Assembly (NCBI GenBank): GCA_005777185.1
Contig: SXNL01000293.1
Coordinates: 1 to 45,392 of the forward strand
Length of the DNA stretch: 45,392 nt
Direction of reading: 5' to 3'
DNA from: Myxococcales bacterium
Lineage (GTDB): Bacteria > Myxococcota_A > Polyangia > Polyangiales > Polyangiaceae
In this document: positions 15,761 through 24,252 of the stretch, in pieces
How the letters are laid out: every line of letters begins with the position of its first letter
Numbering within the stretch: position 1 is the stretch's first letter
The notes under the pieces: model-generated
What the model saw: the letters and a program-made list of their open reading frames with translations, nothing else
Database searches by the model: none
What the model was told of the DNA's origin: nothing
Translations under genes and position numbers: made by a program

Positions 15761-16942
15761 ATGGATCGGATAGGCGAGTACCTCGTCAAGCGCCTGATCG
15801 GCGAAGGCGGAATGGGGAAGGTGTACGAGGGCGAGGAGCGCCTCTCGAAGCGCCGCGTGGCCTTGAAGGTGCTCCGCCCGGAGCTGACGCGGAGCGAGGA
15901 CGGCCGGCGGCTCTTCCTCAACGAGATGCAGATCCTCGCCCACCTCGAGCACCCCGGGCTCGTGCGTAGCCTGACCTCGCTCGAGGAGGACGGACAGCTC
16001 GTGATGGTGCTCGAGTACCTCCACGGCCGGACGCTTCGCGAGGAGCTCACCCGGCGAGGCGCGCTGCCGTGGCCGGAGGCTGTGGAGCACGTGGTCGCGA
16101 TCGCCGAGGCCCTCTCGGTGGCGCACGGCCAGACACCCGCGATCGTGCACCGGGACCTGAAGCCCGAGAACGTGATGCTCACGTGCGCGGAGGGTGACGG
16201 CGCCGACGCTGTGCCGCTCGGGCTCAAGGTGATGGACTTCGGCGTCGCGAAGGTCCTCGAGGGCGTCCACGCGACGAACACGCAATCGGTGGGCACGCTG
16301 CAGTACATGAGCCCCGAGCAGATCGACGCGCGGACCATCGACGCGCGCAGCGATCTCTACTCGCTCGGGCTCCTCTTCTACGAGATGCTGTCCGGCGATC
16401 CTCCCTTCACCTCCGCGTCGCCGCGCGAGCTCCTCAACATGCAGTGCACCACGCCACCGCCGGCGCTGGCCGCGGACGTCCGGCGGGGCCTGCCGCGCGG
16501 TGTAGAAGATCTCCTCTTCAACCTCCTCGAGAAGGACCCCGGCGACCGCCCGGCCACCGCCGCCGCCGTCATCGGCCGGCTCTCCCCCTTCCGCGCCGCG
16601 GACGATCAGGCTCCGGTGGGCGCGCGACCCTCGCGAGCCGCGGCGCGGCAGGACGCGCCCACGGCGCACAGCGCCGGCGCTGCGAAGCACCCGGTCGCCG
16701 CGCCCGAGGGGAAGGTGATCGAGCCACCGAAGAACGAGCGTCCGCGGACCGACACCATCCAGCTCGTGGAGCAGGCCGCGACGCGCGGGAGACAGATCCC
16801 CATGTGGGCGGGCGTGCTCTGCATCGTCCTGCTCTCCCTGGCGGCGGGGGTGACGACCTACTTCGTCCGCCTGAGGATGCTCTCCGCACCCGACGCGCCG
16901 ACTGTCACGGCCGCGAGCGACTCACGCGCGCAGAAGCCCTGA
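15761..16942 (+). CDS. Ser/Thr protein kinase, first gene of the redox cluster
   Basis: This is a 393-residue PknB-type kinase that keeps all catalytic features: Gly loop GEGGMGKVY, Lys36 in VALK, HRDLKPEN with D132, DFG with D159, YMSPEQ and the C-lobe end VRRGLPRGVEDLL. After the kinase domain (about 5-280) come a Pro/Ala-rich linker and one membrane helix (WAGVLCIVLLSLAAGVTTYF, near residues 347-368), leaving a short extracytoplasmic tail. It starts with a GAGAGGG-type site at good distance and ends only 3 nt before the pseudokinase-cytochrome gene, whose N-terminus is its degenerate paralogue. It probably provides the kinase activity of this gene group. Target unknown. Confidence 0.93.
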   Translation: MDRIGEYLVKRLIGEGGMGKVYEGEERLSKRRVALKVLRPELTRSEDGRRLFLNEMQILAHLEHPGLVRSLTSLEEDGQLVMVLEYLHGRTLREELTRRGALPWPEAVEHVVAIAEALSVAHGQTPAIVHRDLKPENVMLTCAEGDGADAVPLGLKVMDFGVAKVLEGVHATNTQSVGTLQYMSPEQIDARTIDARSDLYSLGLLFYEMLSGDPPFTSASPRELLNMQCTTPPPALAADVRRGLPRGVEDLLFNLLEKDPGDRPATAAAVIGRLSPFRAADDQAPVGARPSRAAARQDAPTAHSAGAAKHPVAAPEGKVIEPPKNERPRTDTIQLVEQAATRGRQIPMWAGVLCIVLLSLAAGVTTYFVRLRMLSAPDAPTVTAASDSRAQKP

Positions 16943-16945
16943 CAG

Positions 16946-19900
16946 ATGCTCGAGCGAGCCCCCGCGCCCGTACCGACGCGTGTGCTCGAGCCGCTCGGGC
17001 GAGCCCGCCGGTTCACGCTGGACGACGGATCCGAGCTGTTCCGCCTGGCGCCAGACGACGTCGCGCTCGCGGGGCGCCTCCTGGATCTGGGGTTCGGATT
17101 CGTGGCGGGCGGCGTCGACGACGACGGACCGTGGCTCCGCCGACGGAGGGATGGCACGACGCTCGACCGCCTCGCGCGAGGAGAGCGCCCCGCCGCCGAT
17201 CGTGCCCTCGCGATCTTGGGGGCTGCCGCGCGCACGCTCGCCCGGTTCGAACGGGCCGGGTTCTTCCCTGGGCCGCTCCGTCCGCAGGACGTGGCGTGGG
17301 TCCAAGCTCGCCCCGACGCGGACGTGGATGCCCCCGCGCCGCGAGCCGTGGACGCGTGGCTCGTGCTCGATGCGGGGCTCGAGATCCTCCTTCACGTCGC
17401 TCGCGACGGCAAGGCTCGCACCGGCGCGTCGCCGCGCTGGACGCCCCCTGCGCAGGTCGAGGGCGCGGACTGGGACAGCGCGGCCAACCGCTACGTCCTC
17501 GGGCTCGTGGCGTACCGGCTCCTCGCCGGCGAGCACCCCTTCTCGGGGGCCGGGATGCGCCACGCGCTCGCCGAGCAGCGGGTGGGCGCCTCGCCGCTGG
17601 AGGACGACGTGCGGAGGGGCCTGCCGCCGGGCATCGAGAGCCTCGTCCTCGAGATGCTCTCGCCGGACGCGGGCGCGCGACCGCGGTCCGCCGAGGAGAT
17701 CGCGCAGCGGCTGGAGGCGGCCGGAGCGGGCACGGCCCTCCCGGACGCTCATGTGACGAGCGCTCGGGCCACGGAGGCGCGAGGCGTCGGGCGGCCCGCC
17801 GCCGCCAAGCCGGCCAAGCGCGCGCGTCGGACCGACCCGGGCGTGGGGGAGCGACCGGCCAAGGCGTGGGCCGCGATCGCCCCGTTCGTCTTCGTGGCGC
17901 TCGGCGCGGCGGCCCTCGCATGGTCGTACTCCGGCGCCGAGCCCGGGAGCGCAACCCGCGACCCCGTCCAGATCGGGCGAGAGCGCGCCCTCGTGCGTAC
18001 CCGGCCGGAAGACTGCGTCGGCTGCCACGCGCAGGAGGTCTCGGAGTGGCGCCGCTCGGTCATGGCCCACGCGGCGAAGAGCCCCCTGTTCGGGGCGCTC
18101 GACAGCGCGGTGCAGGAACAGATCGGCCGTGACGGCGACTGCCCCAACGGCGCCGGCGCGCTCAGGCGTGTCGGCGCGTCGGCGTGCCGGAACCCCAGGA
18201 CCGGCGTGACCGTGACGGGCGCAGGTGGCGAGCACTGGTGCACGAACTGCCACGCTGGCACGGAGACCGCGCGTCGGGAGGTCCCCGCATGGGAGGCGAA
18301 CGGAGATCCGCGGACGCGGCGCCCGCTGCGGGATCTCCTGTCGGACGAGTCCCTCGACGGCGTCTCCTGCGCGCTCTGCCACCAGACAGAAGGGCCGGTC
18401 GGCCCGCACGGCGGGAACCAGCGCTACGAAGGCAACGCGACGTGGACGAGCCCGATCAGCGGGGCGGTGTTCCTCACGAGGCCAGAGGACGGCGCCGGCC
18501 GAACGGGCATCGGGAACAGCGGGTACCGACTGGACGCGGCGAGCCTGCTCGGGGGCGTCGCGGAGAAGGGTCTGGTCCACAAGAGGACGAGCCCGGCCGC
18601 CCGATCGTATCTCCGCACGAGCGAGTTCTGCGGCTCATGCCACGACGTCCGCCTCTTCGGGACCGACGTCCTCGGGGTGCGCGAGCGCGGCGAGCACTTC
18701 AAGCGGCTCCGCAACGGTTACTCGGAGTGGCGTTCGTGGGCGACCCTCGAGGAGCAGAAGGGCCGCAAGCCCGCCACGTGCCAGGGCTGCCACATGGGCC
18801 TCTACCCCGGCATTTGCGTGCAGAATACATCAAAGCCCACCGCGGCAGGCGGCGCGTGCCCCCCGGGCACCGTGTTCGAGGCGCGCGCGCCGGTGGAGTA
18901 CCTGCGCGGGGGCGTGACGCCGGCCGGCCCTTCACGCGCCAAGGTCAGCCACTACTTCACGAGCGTCGACATCCCGCTCACCGAGTCCTACGACGCCGCG
19001 TTCATCGATGCGCCCGGCCTCGACGCCTCGGGTCTCCCGATCGGGCTGCGCGCGCGGCAGCGCCTTCTCCTCGAGCACACCTTCCATTTCGCGCTCGGCG
19101 AGGCGCGCCGACGCGGCTCGGAGATCGAGGTGCCGATCGAGATCGAGAACACCGGGGCCGGGCACCGCGTCCCGGCGGGGTTCAGCCAGGAGCGCGAGAT
19201 CTGGGTGGAGCTGACGGTTCGAGACGCGTCCGGCCGCGTCGTCTACGAGGTCGGCAAGGTCGACGGGAACGACCGCGACCTCGCGGACAAGATCCTCTCC
19301 CGCGTCAACACACAGGACACGAACGTGGACCGCCAGGGCCGTCCGCTCGGCGTGTTCGGGGCGGACGTGGCGGATGGCCCCGACGTCCCGCGCTGGAGCC
19401 CCGATCCTCGCCTCGGGGGGACCCGTTTCCGCGGACGCGGGCTCGTCAACCTGCAGAACGGCTTCCTGCGCTGCGTCCGCTGCATCGGTGTCGTGGACGG
19501 CGGGGGCCGGTGTCAGCCCGTGAGCGCGGCGCAGGCCGCGACCCGGGCGGGCCGCTTCGACGACGCCCCGTACGACCTCGACACGGGGGAGTGTCGTTCC
19601 AACCTCTCGGGCGGGAACGAGCTCTTCGAGACGTACTTCCCCGTCGGCGCGCTCGACGCCGATCGCGGGATCCTCAAGGCACCCGACGCGATCATCGACA
19701 CGCGCTCGGCCCCCCCGGCCGTCCCCCTCTCCTACACGTACGTCCTCGACGTGCGCGGCGCGTCGCCACCGTTCACCGTCGACGCCACCCTTCATTTCCG
19801 GGCGTTCCCGCCCTTCCTCATCCGCGCCTTCGCGGCGTACGAGGCGCGCATGGCGGCGCGCGGCCTGAGGCCATCCGGCCCTCAGGTGACGGAGTCGATG

Positions 19901-19954
19901 CTGAAGCGGATCGAGGTCCTCGATCTGGCGCGGGCCCATGGCAAGATCGACTGA
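16946..19954 (+). CDS. Pseudokinase - transmembrane - pentahaem cytochrome c fusion
   Basis: This is a 1002-residue protein in three parts. Residues 1 to about 265 align with a kinase fold but have lost catalysis. HRD is replaced by PGP (108-110, in PGPLRPQD), DFG reads DAG (142-144), APE is PPA and no Gly loop or VAIK lysine remains. The C-lobe shape stays clear (RYVLGLVAYRLLAGEHPF, VRRGLPPGIESLV). A membrane helix lies at about 306-330. The exported part carries five CxxCH haem-c sites, at C357, C432, C475, C562 and C612. The first is in a cytochrome c554-like context (CVGCHAQEVSEWRRS). A 300-residue beta-rich C-terminus follows, with a GHRVPAGFSQEREIW segment also seen in multihaem proteins. 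It overlaps the next gene by 17 bp. Confidence 0.9.
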   Translation: MLERAPAPVPTRVLEPLGRARRFTLDDGSELFRLAPDDVALAGRLLDLGFGFVAGGVDDDGPWLRRRRDGTTLDRLARGERPAADRALAILGAAARTLARFERAGFFPGPLRPQDVAWVQARPDADVDAPAPRAVDAWLVLDAGLEILLHVARDGKARTGASPRWTPPAQVEGADWDSAANRYVLGLVAYRLLAGEHPFSGAGMRHALAEQRVGASPLEDDVRRGLPPGIESLVLEMLSPDAGARPRSAEEIAQRLEAAGAGTALPDAHVTSARATEARGVGRPAAAKPAKRARRTDPGVGERPAKAWAAIAPFVFVALGAAALAWSYSGAEPGSATRDPVQIGRERALVRTRPEDCVGCHAQEVSEWRRSVMAHAAKSPLFGALDSAVQEQIGRDGDCPNGAGALRRVGASACRNPRTGVTVTGAGGEHWCTNCHAGTETARREVPAWEANGDPRTRRPLRDLLSDESLDGVSCALCHQTEGPVGPHGGNQRYEGNATWTSPISGAVFLTRPEDGAGRTGIGNSGYRLDAASLLGGVAEKGLVHKRTSPAARSYLRTSEFCGSCHDVRLFGTDVLGVRERGEHFKRLRNGYSEWRSWATLEEQKGRKPATCQGCHMGLYPGICVQNTSKPTAAGGACPPGTVFEARAPVEYLRGGVTPAGPSRAKVSHYFTSVDIPLTESYDAAFIDAPGLDASGLPIGLRARQRLLLEHTFHFALGEARRRGSEIEVPIEIENTGAGHRVPAGFSQEREIWVELTVRDASGRVVYEVGKVDGNDRDLADKILSRVNTQDTNVDRQGRPLGVFGADVADGPDVPRWSPDPRLGGTRFRGRGLVNLQNGFLRCVRCIGVVDGGGRCQPVSAAQAATRAGRFDDAPYDLDTGECRSNLSGGNELFETYFPVGALDADRGILKAPDAIIDTRSAPPAVPLSYTYVLDVRGASPPFTVDATLHFRAFPPFLIRAFAAYEARMAARGLRPSGPQVTESMLKRIEVLDLARAHGKID

Positions 19955-22139
19955 CAGCGCGCCCGCCCTCGACGTCGCGTGGCGGGCCCCGCTCTTCCGC
20001 GGCCTCGACGAGCGCGGCAAGGCGGATCTCGCGGGCCAGAGCAGGATTCGAAGGCTTGCGGCGGGAGAGCGGGTCTTCCGCCCCGGCGAGCCGGCTGACG
20101 CGTTCTTCGCCGTGATCTCGGGGACCGTCGCCGTCGCCGCCGAGCGCCGCGGCGACACGGAGACGACCGTGATCCGGCGTGCAGGATCAGCCGAGATCTT
20201 CGGCGAGGAGGGGGCGCTCTTCGTCGGGCGCGCGCGCACGTCCGAGGCGTACGCGGAGGACGCCGCGGAGGTGCTCGAGGTGCCGCTCCTCGCTTTCGAG
20301 CGCGCGATCACGCGCGCCGGCGGCAGCCAGCTCTGGAGTCGCCTCGAGCGTACGATCCGCCGCCGGGCCACGGAGGCCGTCCTGTCGACGATGAGCTTCG
20401 CCCGCCACGTCTCCGAGCGGGACCGGGAGCGGTTGCTCGACGCCGCCGAGACGACGCCCCTGGCCCGCGGCGAGCCGCTCTATCGCACGGGCGATCCTGC
20501 GACGGCCCTCTACTTCGTGCTCGACGGGATGCTGCAGGTCCAGTCGGAGGACGACGAGGGGCGCCCGCGAATCGAGGCCTACCTCTCGCGTGGCGACGTC
20601 GTGGGGGAAGGGGAGCCAGGAGAGGTCCGCGTCACCTCCGTGCTCGCCAGCGGCCCGTCGTGGGTCGCGAGGATCCCCGACACCACCGCGCGCGCCGTCC
20701 TGGGAAAGGTCCCGGGGCTCTTCGAGAGGCTCCGGCGCGTCTCGATGGAGGGCGCAGAGCTCCAGCGAAAGCTCGTCCGCAACGCGGGGACCACGGCGCA
20801 CGCCTTCAAGGACCTGTACCGCCTCACCGTCGCGAAGTCCCTCCTCGTGATCGACCAGGACGCGTGCGTGAGGTGCGGGCACTGCGCGTACGCGTGCGCT
20901 TCGGTCCACGAGGACGGCGTCTCGCGGCTCGTGCGACGTGGCGACAAGATCGCCGTCGCCACCGAGGGTGGGCGATCGACGCTCCTCCTGCCCAACAGCT
21001 GCCAGCACTGCAAGAACCCGACGTGCATGGTGGACTGCCCCACCGGCGCGATCGGTCGCGACGCGCGCGGTGAGGTCTTCATCAAGGAGGATCTCTGCAC
21101 CGGCTGCGGCAACTGCGCGAAGGGCTGCCCGTGGGACAACATCCAGATCGCGCCGCGCGTGCAGCGTCGCACCGAGGCGGCCCCGTCGGCGCCGCGCTTC
21201 GCCGACGTCGCCGTGAAATGCGATCTCTGCCGCGGCGTCGCGTCGGGCCCGGCGTGCGTGTCCGCGTGCCCCACCGCGGCGCTCTCTCGCGTGGAGCCGT
21301 CCTCGGCGTTCGCGGAGCTCGGCGGCAAGGGCGCCGCCGCCCCCCTCGACGGCGGGCGCACGCGGGCCCGGATCGCGATGGCGGGGTGGATGGCGGGGGC
21401 GGCGATCGCGGCGGTCGGGCTCGCGCGCGCGCCGTGGACGAGGTGGCAGAGCGGGATCGCCCTCCTCGTGCTCATGGGCTGGCTCGCCGCGTATCTCGCG
21501 AAGAAGCGTGTGCTCGTGCGAGGCCCGAACCGTCCGCATCTGGTGGCGCACCTCGTGACGGGTCTGACGGTTCCGGGTGCGCTGCTCTGCCACGTCGGTC
21601 GTGGGATGCCCGCGCCGGCGAACGCCGCGGGGGCGCTCGTGATCGCCACGCTGGGCGCCCTCGCGTCGGGCGCGCTGGTGCTCGCCGCGTACGCACTCCT
21701 TCCCCGTTCGCTCACGCGCGTCGAGGAGCGCGGCGTGCTCCCCGAGGACATCGGTCCGCGGCTCCGCGAGATCGAGGGCCTGTCCTTCTCGAGGCTCACG
21801 GGAAGGAGCGAGCTCACCAAGAAGATCTACGCCACGATCCTCGATCCGTATCGCCGGAGCTTCGCCTCACCACTTCTGCTCGTCTTCTCGGCGCGCACCG
21901 CGAGCGACGCGCGCGCCGCCATCCACCGCCGTATCGGGACCATCCTCGCGGGGCGCGGGAAGGACAAGCTCCAGGGCGTCGACGAGCTCGTGCGGCTGAC
22001 GGTGGAGCACGTCTCGCTCCGCGCGCACCGGGTGCTGCTGCTCGCGATCCGTGGCGTCCTCGTGCCGCACGTGCTCCTCTCGCTCGCCGCGCTCGCCATC
22101 CTCGTCGTGCACGTGGCCCTCGCCGTGGGGCACCGGTGA
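19938..22139 (+). CDS. Tandem cyclic-nucleotide-binding, 4x[4Fe-4S] and membrane domain protein
   Basis: This is a 733-residue protein. Two cyclic-nucleotide-binding-like domains (about 15-125 and 150-250; GERVFRPGEPADAFFAVISG and GEPLYRTGDPATALYFVLDG) are followed by a DMSO-reductase-beta-like ferredoxin unit. That unit has four cysteine groups: CVRCGHCAYAC from C310, CQHCKNPTCMVDCP, CTGCGNCAKGCPW and CDLCRGVASGPACVSACP. A membrane domain from about residue 475 has five hydrophobic segments. Histidines recur in two of them (HLVAHLVTG...LLCHVG and VPHVLLSLAALAILVVHVAL), consistent with b-type haem. The role is probably electron transfer at the cytoplasmic face with nucleotide sensing. No DNA-binding helix-turn-helix is seen. 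The next gene overlaps by GTGA. Confidence 0.87.
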   Translation: MARSTDSAPALDVAWRAPLFRGLDERGKADLAGQSRIRRLAAGERVFRPGEPADAFFAVISGTVAVAAERRGDTETTVIRRAGSAEIFGEEGALFVGRARTSEAYAEDAAEVLEVPLLAFERAITRAGGSQLWSRLERTIRRRATEAVLSTMSFARHVSERDRERLLDAAETTPLARGEPLYRTGDPATALYFVLDGMLQVQSEDDEGRPRIEAYLSRGDVVGEGEPGEVRVTSVLASGPSWVARIPDTTARAVLGKVPGLFERLRRVSMEGAELQRKLVRNAGTTAHAFKDLYRLTVAKSLLVIDQDACVRCGHCAYACASVHEDGVSRLVRRGDKIAVATEGGRSTLLLPNSCQHCKNPTCMVDCPTGAIGRDARGEVFIKEDLCTGCGNCAKGCPWDNIQIAPRVQRRTEAAPSAPRFADVAVKCDLCRGVASGPACVSACPTAALSRVEPSSAFAELGGKGAAAPLDGGRTRARIAMAGWMAGAAIAAVGLARAPWTRWQSGIALLVLMGWLAAYLAKKRVLVRGPNRPHLVAHLVTGLTVPGALLCHVGRGMPAPANAAGALVIATLGALASGALVLAAYALLPRSLTRVEERGVLPEDIGPRLREIEGLSFSRLTGRSELTKKIYATILDPYRRSFASPLLLVFSARTASDARAAIHRRIGTILAGRGKDKLQGVDELVRLTVEHVSLRAHRVLLLAIRGVLVPHVLLSLAALAILVVHVALAVGHR

Positions 22140-24187
22140 GCGCGCCGGCGCGTAGCGCGCCCATCCGCGCGCGGCCGACGAGTGACGTCACGCGCGGCCG
22201 GGATCTCGTCGCGAGCGCGTGCGTCGCCCTGCTCGTGTCCGGCGCGGTGCTTCTCCTGCTCGGGGGCGCGACGGGCGAGGCGCTCGGCTCGCCCGGCCCT
22301 CTCGCGCGGCCCCACGCCAGGGCGGGCGTTGCCTGCGCCGCGTGCCACGGGGGGGACCGCCCGATGGCCGCTGCCTGTGCCGGGTGTCACGGGGTGGGGA
22401 TCCACGCGTCCACGCGCACCGGGCATCAGCGCATGGCGCGGGACGGGCGGATGTCGTGCGCGAGCTGCCACCCGGCGCACGCGGGGGCGCAGGGCGTCAC
22501 CTTCGTCGGCGGGCGGGACTTCATACGCTGGGGCAACGGCGCGGAGGTTCTCGGCAAGCTACGCGACACCGAGGGAGCCGCGGGCAGGAGCGTGGCGCTC
22601 GTGCGTCTGAGCGCCTGCGGCTCCTGCCACGACCGGAAGGATCCGAAGGATCCGCTGGCCCGCTGCGCGAGCGAGGACGGCACCGTGGACCACTGCTTCG
22701 ACGAGCACCAGCGGCCCGCCCAGACGCCGGCCCCCCCTCCGCCCTCCGGGGTCGCGTGTGCGAAGCAGCACGAGGACGTTCGCTACGTCGCGTGGGAGGC
22801 GGCGCGCGACGCGGTCGCCTCGTCCTCCTGGGTGAGCGTCACGCCGTCCGACCGCGTCGCCTGGGCGCCCGCGATCGGAGGCCTGTCTGCCGGCTCGCTG
22901 GCGTTCGCGGGTCTCGCGCTAGGACGCCGGGTGGTGCGCCGCCGGGCACGGGAGGCCGCGCCACCGAAGGCGCCGACGAAGCGTCGCCTCCCCGCCATCG
23001 ACGCGAGCACCTGCATCGGCTGCCACGCGTGCGTCGACGCGTGCCCCTTCGACGTCCTCGAGGTGTCCCGGTACGTCGCCGTCGTGGCGCGCCCCGACGA
23101 CTGCTGCGGGGTGGTCCTCTGCGAGCAGGCGTGTCCCAACGGCTCGCTCACCATCCAGGAGGAGGACGCGCCGGTCGAGGACCGTCTCGGGATCGACGAC
23201 AACCTCGAGGTCACAGGGCGCCCCGGCCTCTACCTCGCCGGAGACATCACCGGGCTCCCCCTCATCAAGAACGCGATCCTCCAGGGTGTCCAGACCATCG
23301 ACCGCGTCGCGCGAACCGAGCGCGGGAGCCCCGGACGTGCCGGGGCCTCCGAGCCGATCGACGTCGTCGTCGTCGGGGCCGGCCCCGCGGGGCTCTCCGC
23401 GGCGCTCCGCGCGCAGGAGAAGAAGCTCGGGTGCGTGGTCCTCGAGCAGGCGACGATCGCCGCGAGCATCAAGCAGTTCCCGCGCAACAAGCTCGTCTAC
23501 GATCCGCCCCTCGATCTCCCCCTCGTCGGCACGCTCCCTCTTCGGGAGTCGACGAAGGAGGAGCTCGTCGCGGAGTGGACGCGCATCGTTCGCAAGCATC
23601 GGATCGACATTCGGGAGGAGCACCGCGTCGTGGACGTCGCGCCCGATGGGGAGGGATACCTCGTGCGCGTCGAGCGCGTCGACGCGGCTCGCGTCCTTGC
23701 TGCGGCCTCCGAGACCCTCCGCGCACGTCACGTGATCCTCGCCACCGGTCGCCGGGGCACGCCGCGCACGCTCGCGGTCGAGATCGACCCGGCCGCCGAG
23801 AGCCGCGTGAGCCACGCCCTCGTCGACGCGCGGGCCTTCTCGGGGCAGCGCGTGCTCGTCGTGGGCCTCGGCGACACGGCGATGGAGGCCATCATCGCCC
23901 TGTCCCACCAGCCGAGCACGACGATCACCGTGTGTCACCGGGGCGCAGGCTTCACGCGTGGTAAGGCCAGGAACATCCGCGAGGTCGAGCGCCTCGCGAG
24001 GGCGGGCCGCATCCGACTCCTCACGCGCACGGAGGTGGCGCGCATCGGGGACGGGTCGGTGACGCTCGACGAGGACGGCAAGCCGAAGACCCTCACCATC
24101 GATCGCGTGCTGGTCCTGATCGGGGGCGTCCCGGCCTGGGACCTCCTCGATCGCGCCGGTGTGCGACGAGGTCCCACCCAGGTGTAG
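22136..24187 (+). CDS. Tetrahaem cytochrome c - ferredoxin - permuted flavoprotein fusion
   Basis: This is a 683-residue protein starting at a GTG that overlaps the upstream TGA. The order is: membrane helix (about 27-46); four CxxCH haem sites at C67, C81, C108 and C161; a second helix (about 242-262) followed by RRVVRRRAR, so the rest is cytoplasmic; a two-cluster ferredoxin (CIGCHACVDACP at C293, then CCGVVLCEQACP); and a thioredoxin-reductase/YpdA-like flavoprotein. The flavoprotein has FAD motif GAGPAG (from D409 DVVVVGAG) and NAD(P) motif GLGDTA (G577) but no CxxC redox pair. The FAD-binding GLYLAGD motif (364-370), normally near the C-terminus, precedes the first Rossmann motif. The likely role is NAD(P)H-linked electron exchange with periplasmic haems. 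Confidence 0.88.
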   Translation: MSAPARSAPIRARPTSDVTRGRDLVASACVALLVSGAVLLLLGGATGEALGSPGPLARPHARAGVACAACHGGDRPMAAACAGCHGVGIHASTRTGHQRMARDGRMSCASCHPAHAGAQGVTFVGGRDFIRWGNGAEVLGKLRDTEGAAGRSVALVRLSACGSCHDRKDPKDPLARCASEDGTVDHCFDEHQRPAQTPAPPPPSGVACAKQHEDVRYVAWEAARDAVASSSWVSVTPSDRVAWAPAIGGLSAGSLAFAGLALGRRVVRRRAREAAPPKAPTKRRLPAIDASTCIGCHACVDACPFDVLEVSRYVAVVARPDDCCGVVLCEQACPNGSLTIQEEDAPVEDRLGIDDNLEVTGRPGLYLAGDITGLPLIKNAILQGVQTIDRVARTERGSPGRAGASEPIDVVVVGAGPAGLSAALRAQEKKLGCVVLEQATIAASIKQFPRNKLVYDPPLDLPLVGTLPLRESTKEELVAEWTRIVRKHRIDIREEHRVVDVAPDGEGYLVRVERVDAARVLAAASETLRARHVILATGRRGTPRTLAVEIDPAAESRVSHALVDARAFSGQRVLVVGLGDTAMEAIIALSHQPSTTITVCHRGAGFTRGKARNIREVERLARAGRIRLLTRTEVARIGDGSVTLDEDGKPKTLTIDRVLVLIGGVPAWDLLDRAGVRRGPTQV

Positions 24188-24252
24188 GCCGGTCGTCTTC
24201 CCCCGCGTTCAGGAACAGATCCAAGCCGACCGTCGCACGTAAGGGGCGTCCC

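Noticed and set aside
19476..19490. CVRCI in the cytochrome fusion as a sixth haem site
   Set aside because: The residue after the second Cys is Ile, not His, so it is not a c-type haem motif. It may be a disulfide.
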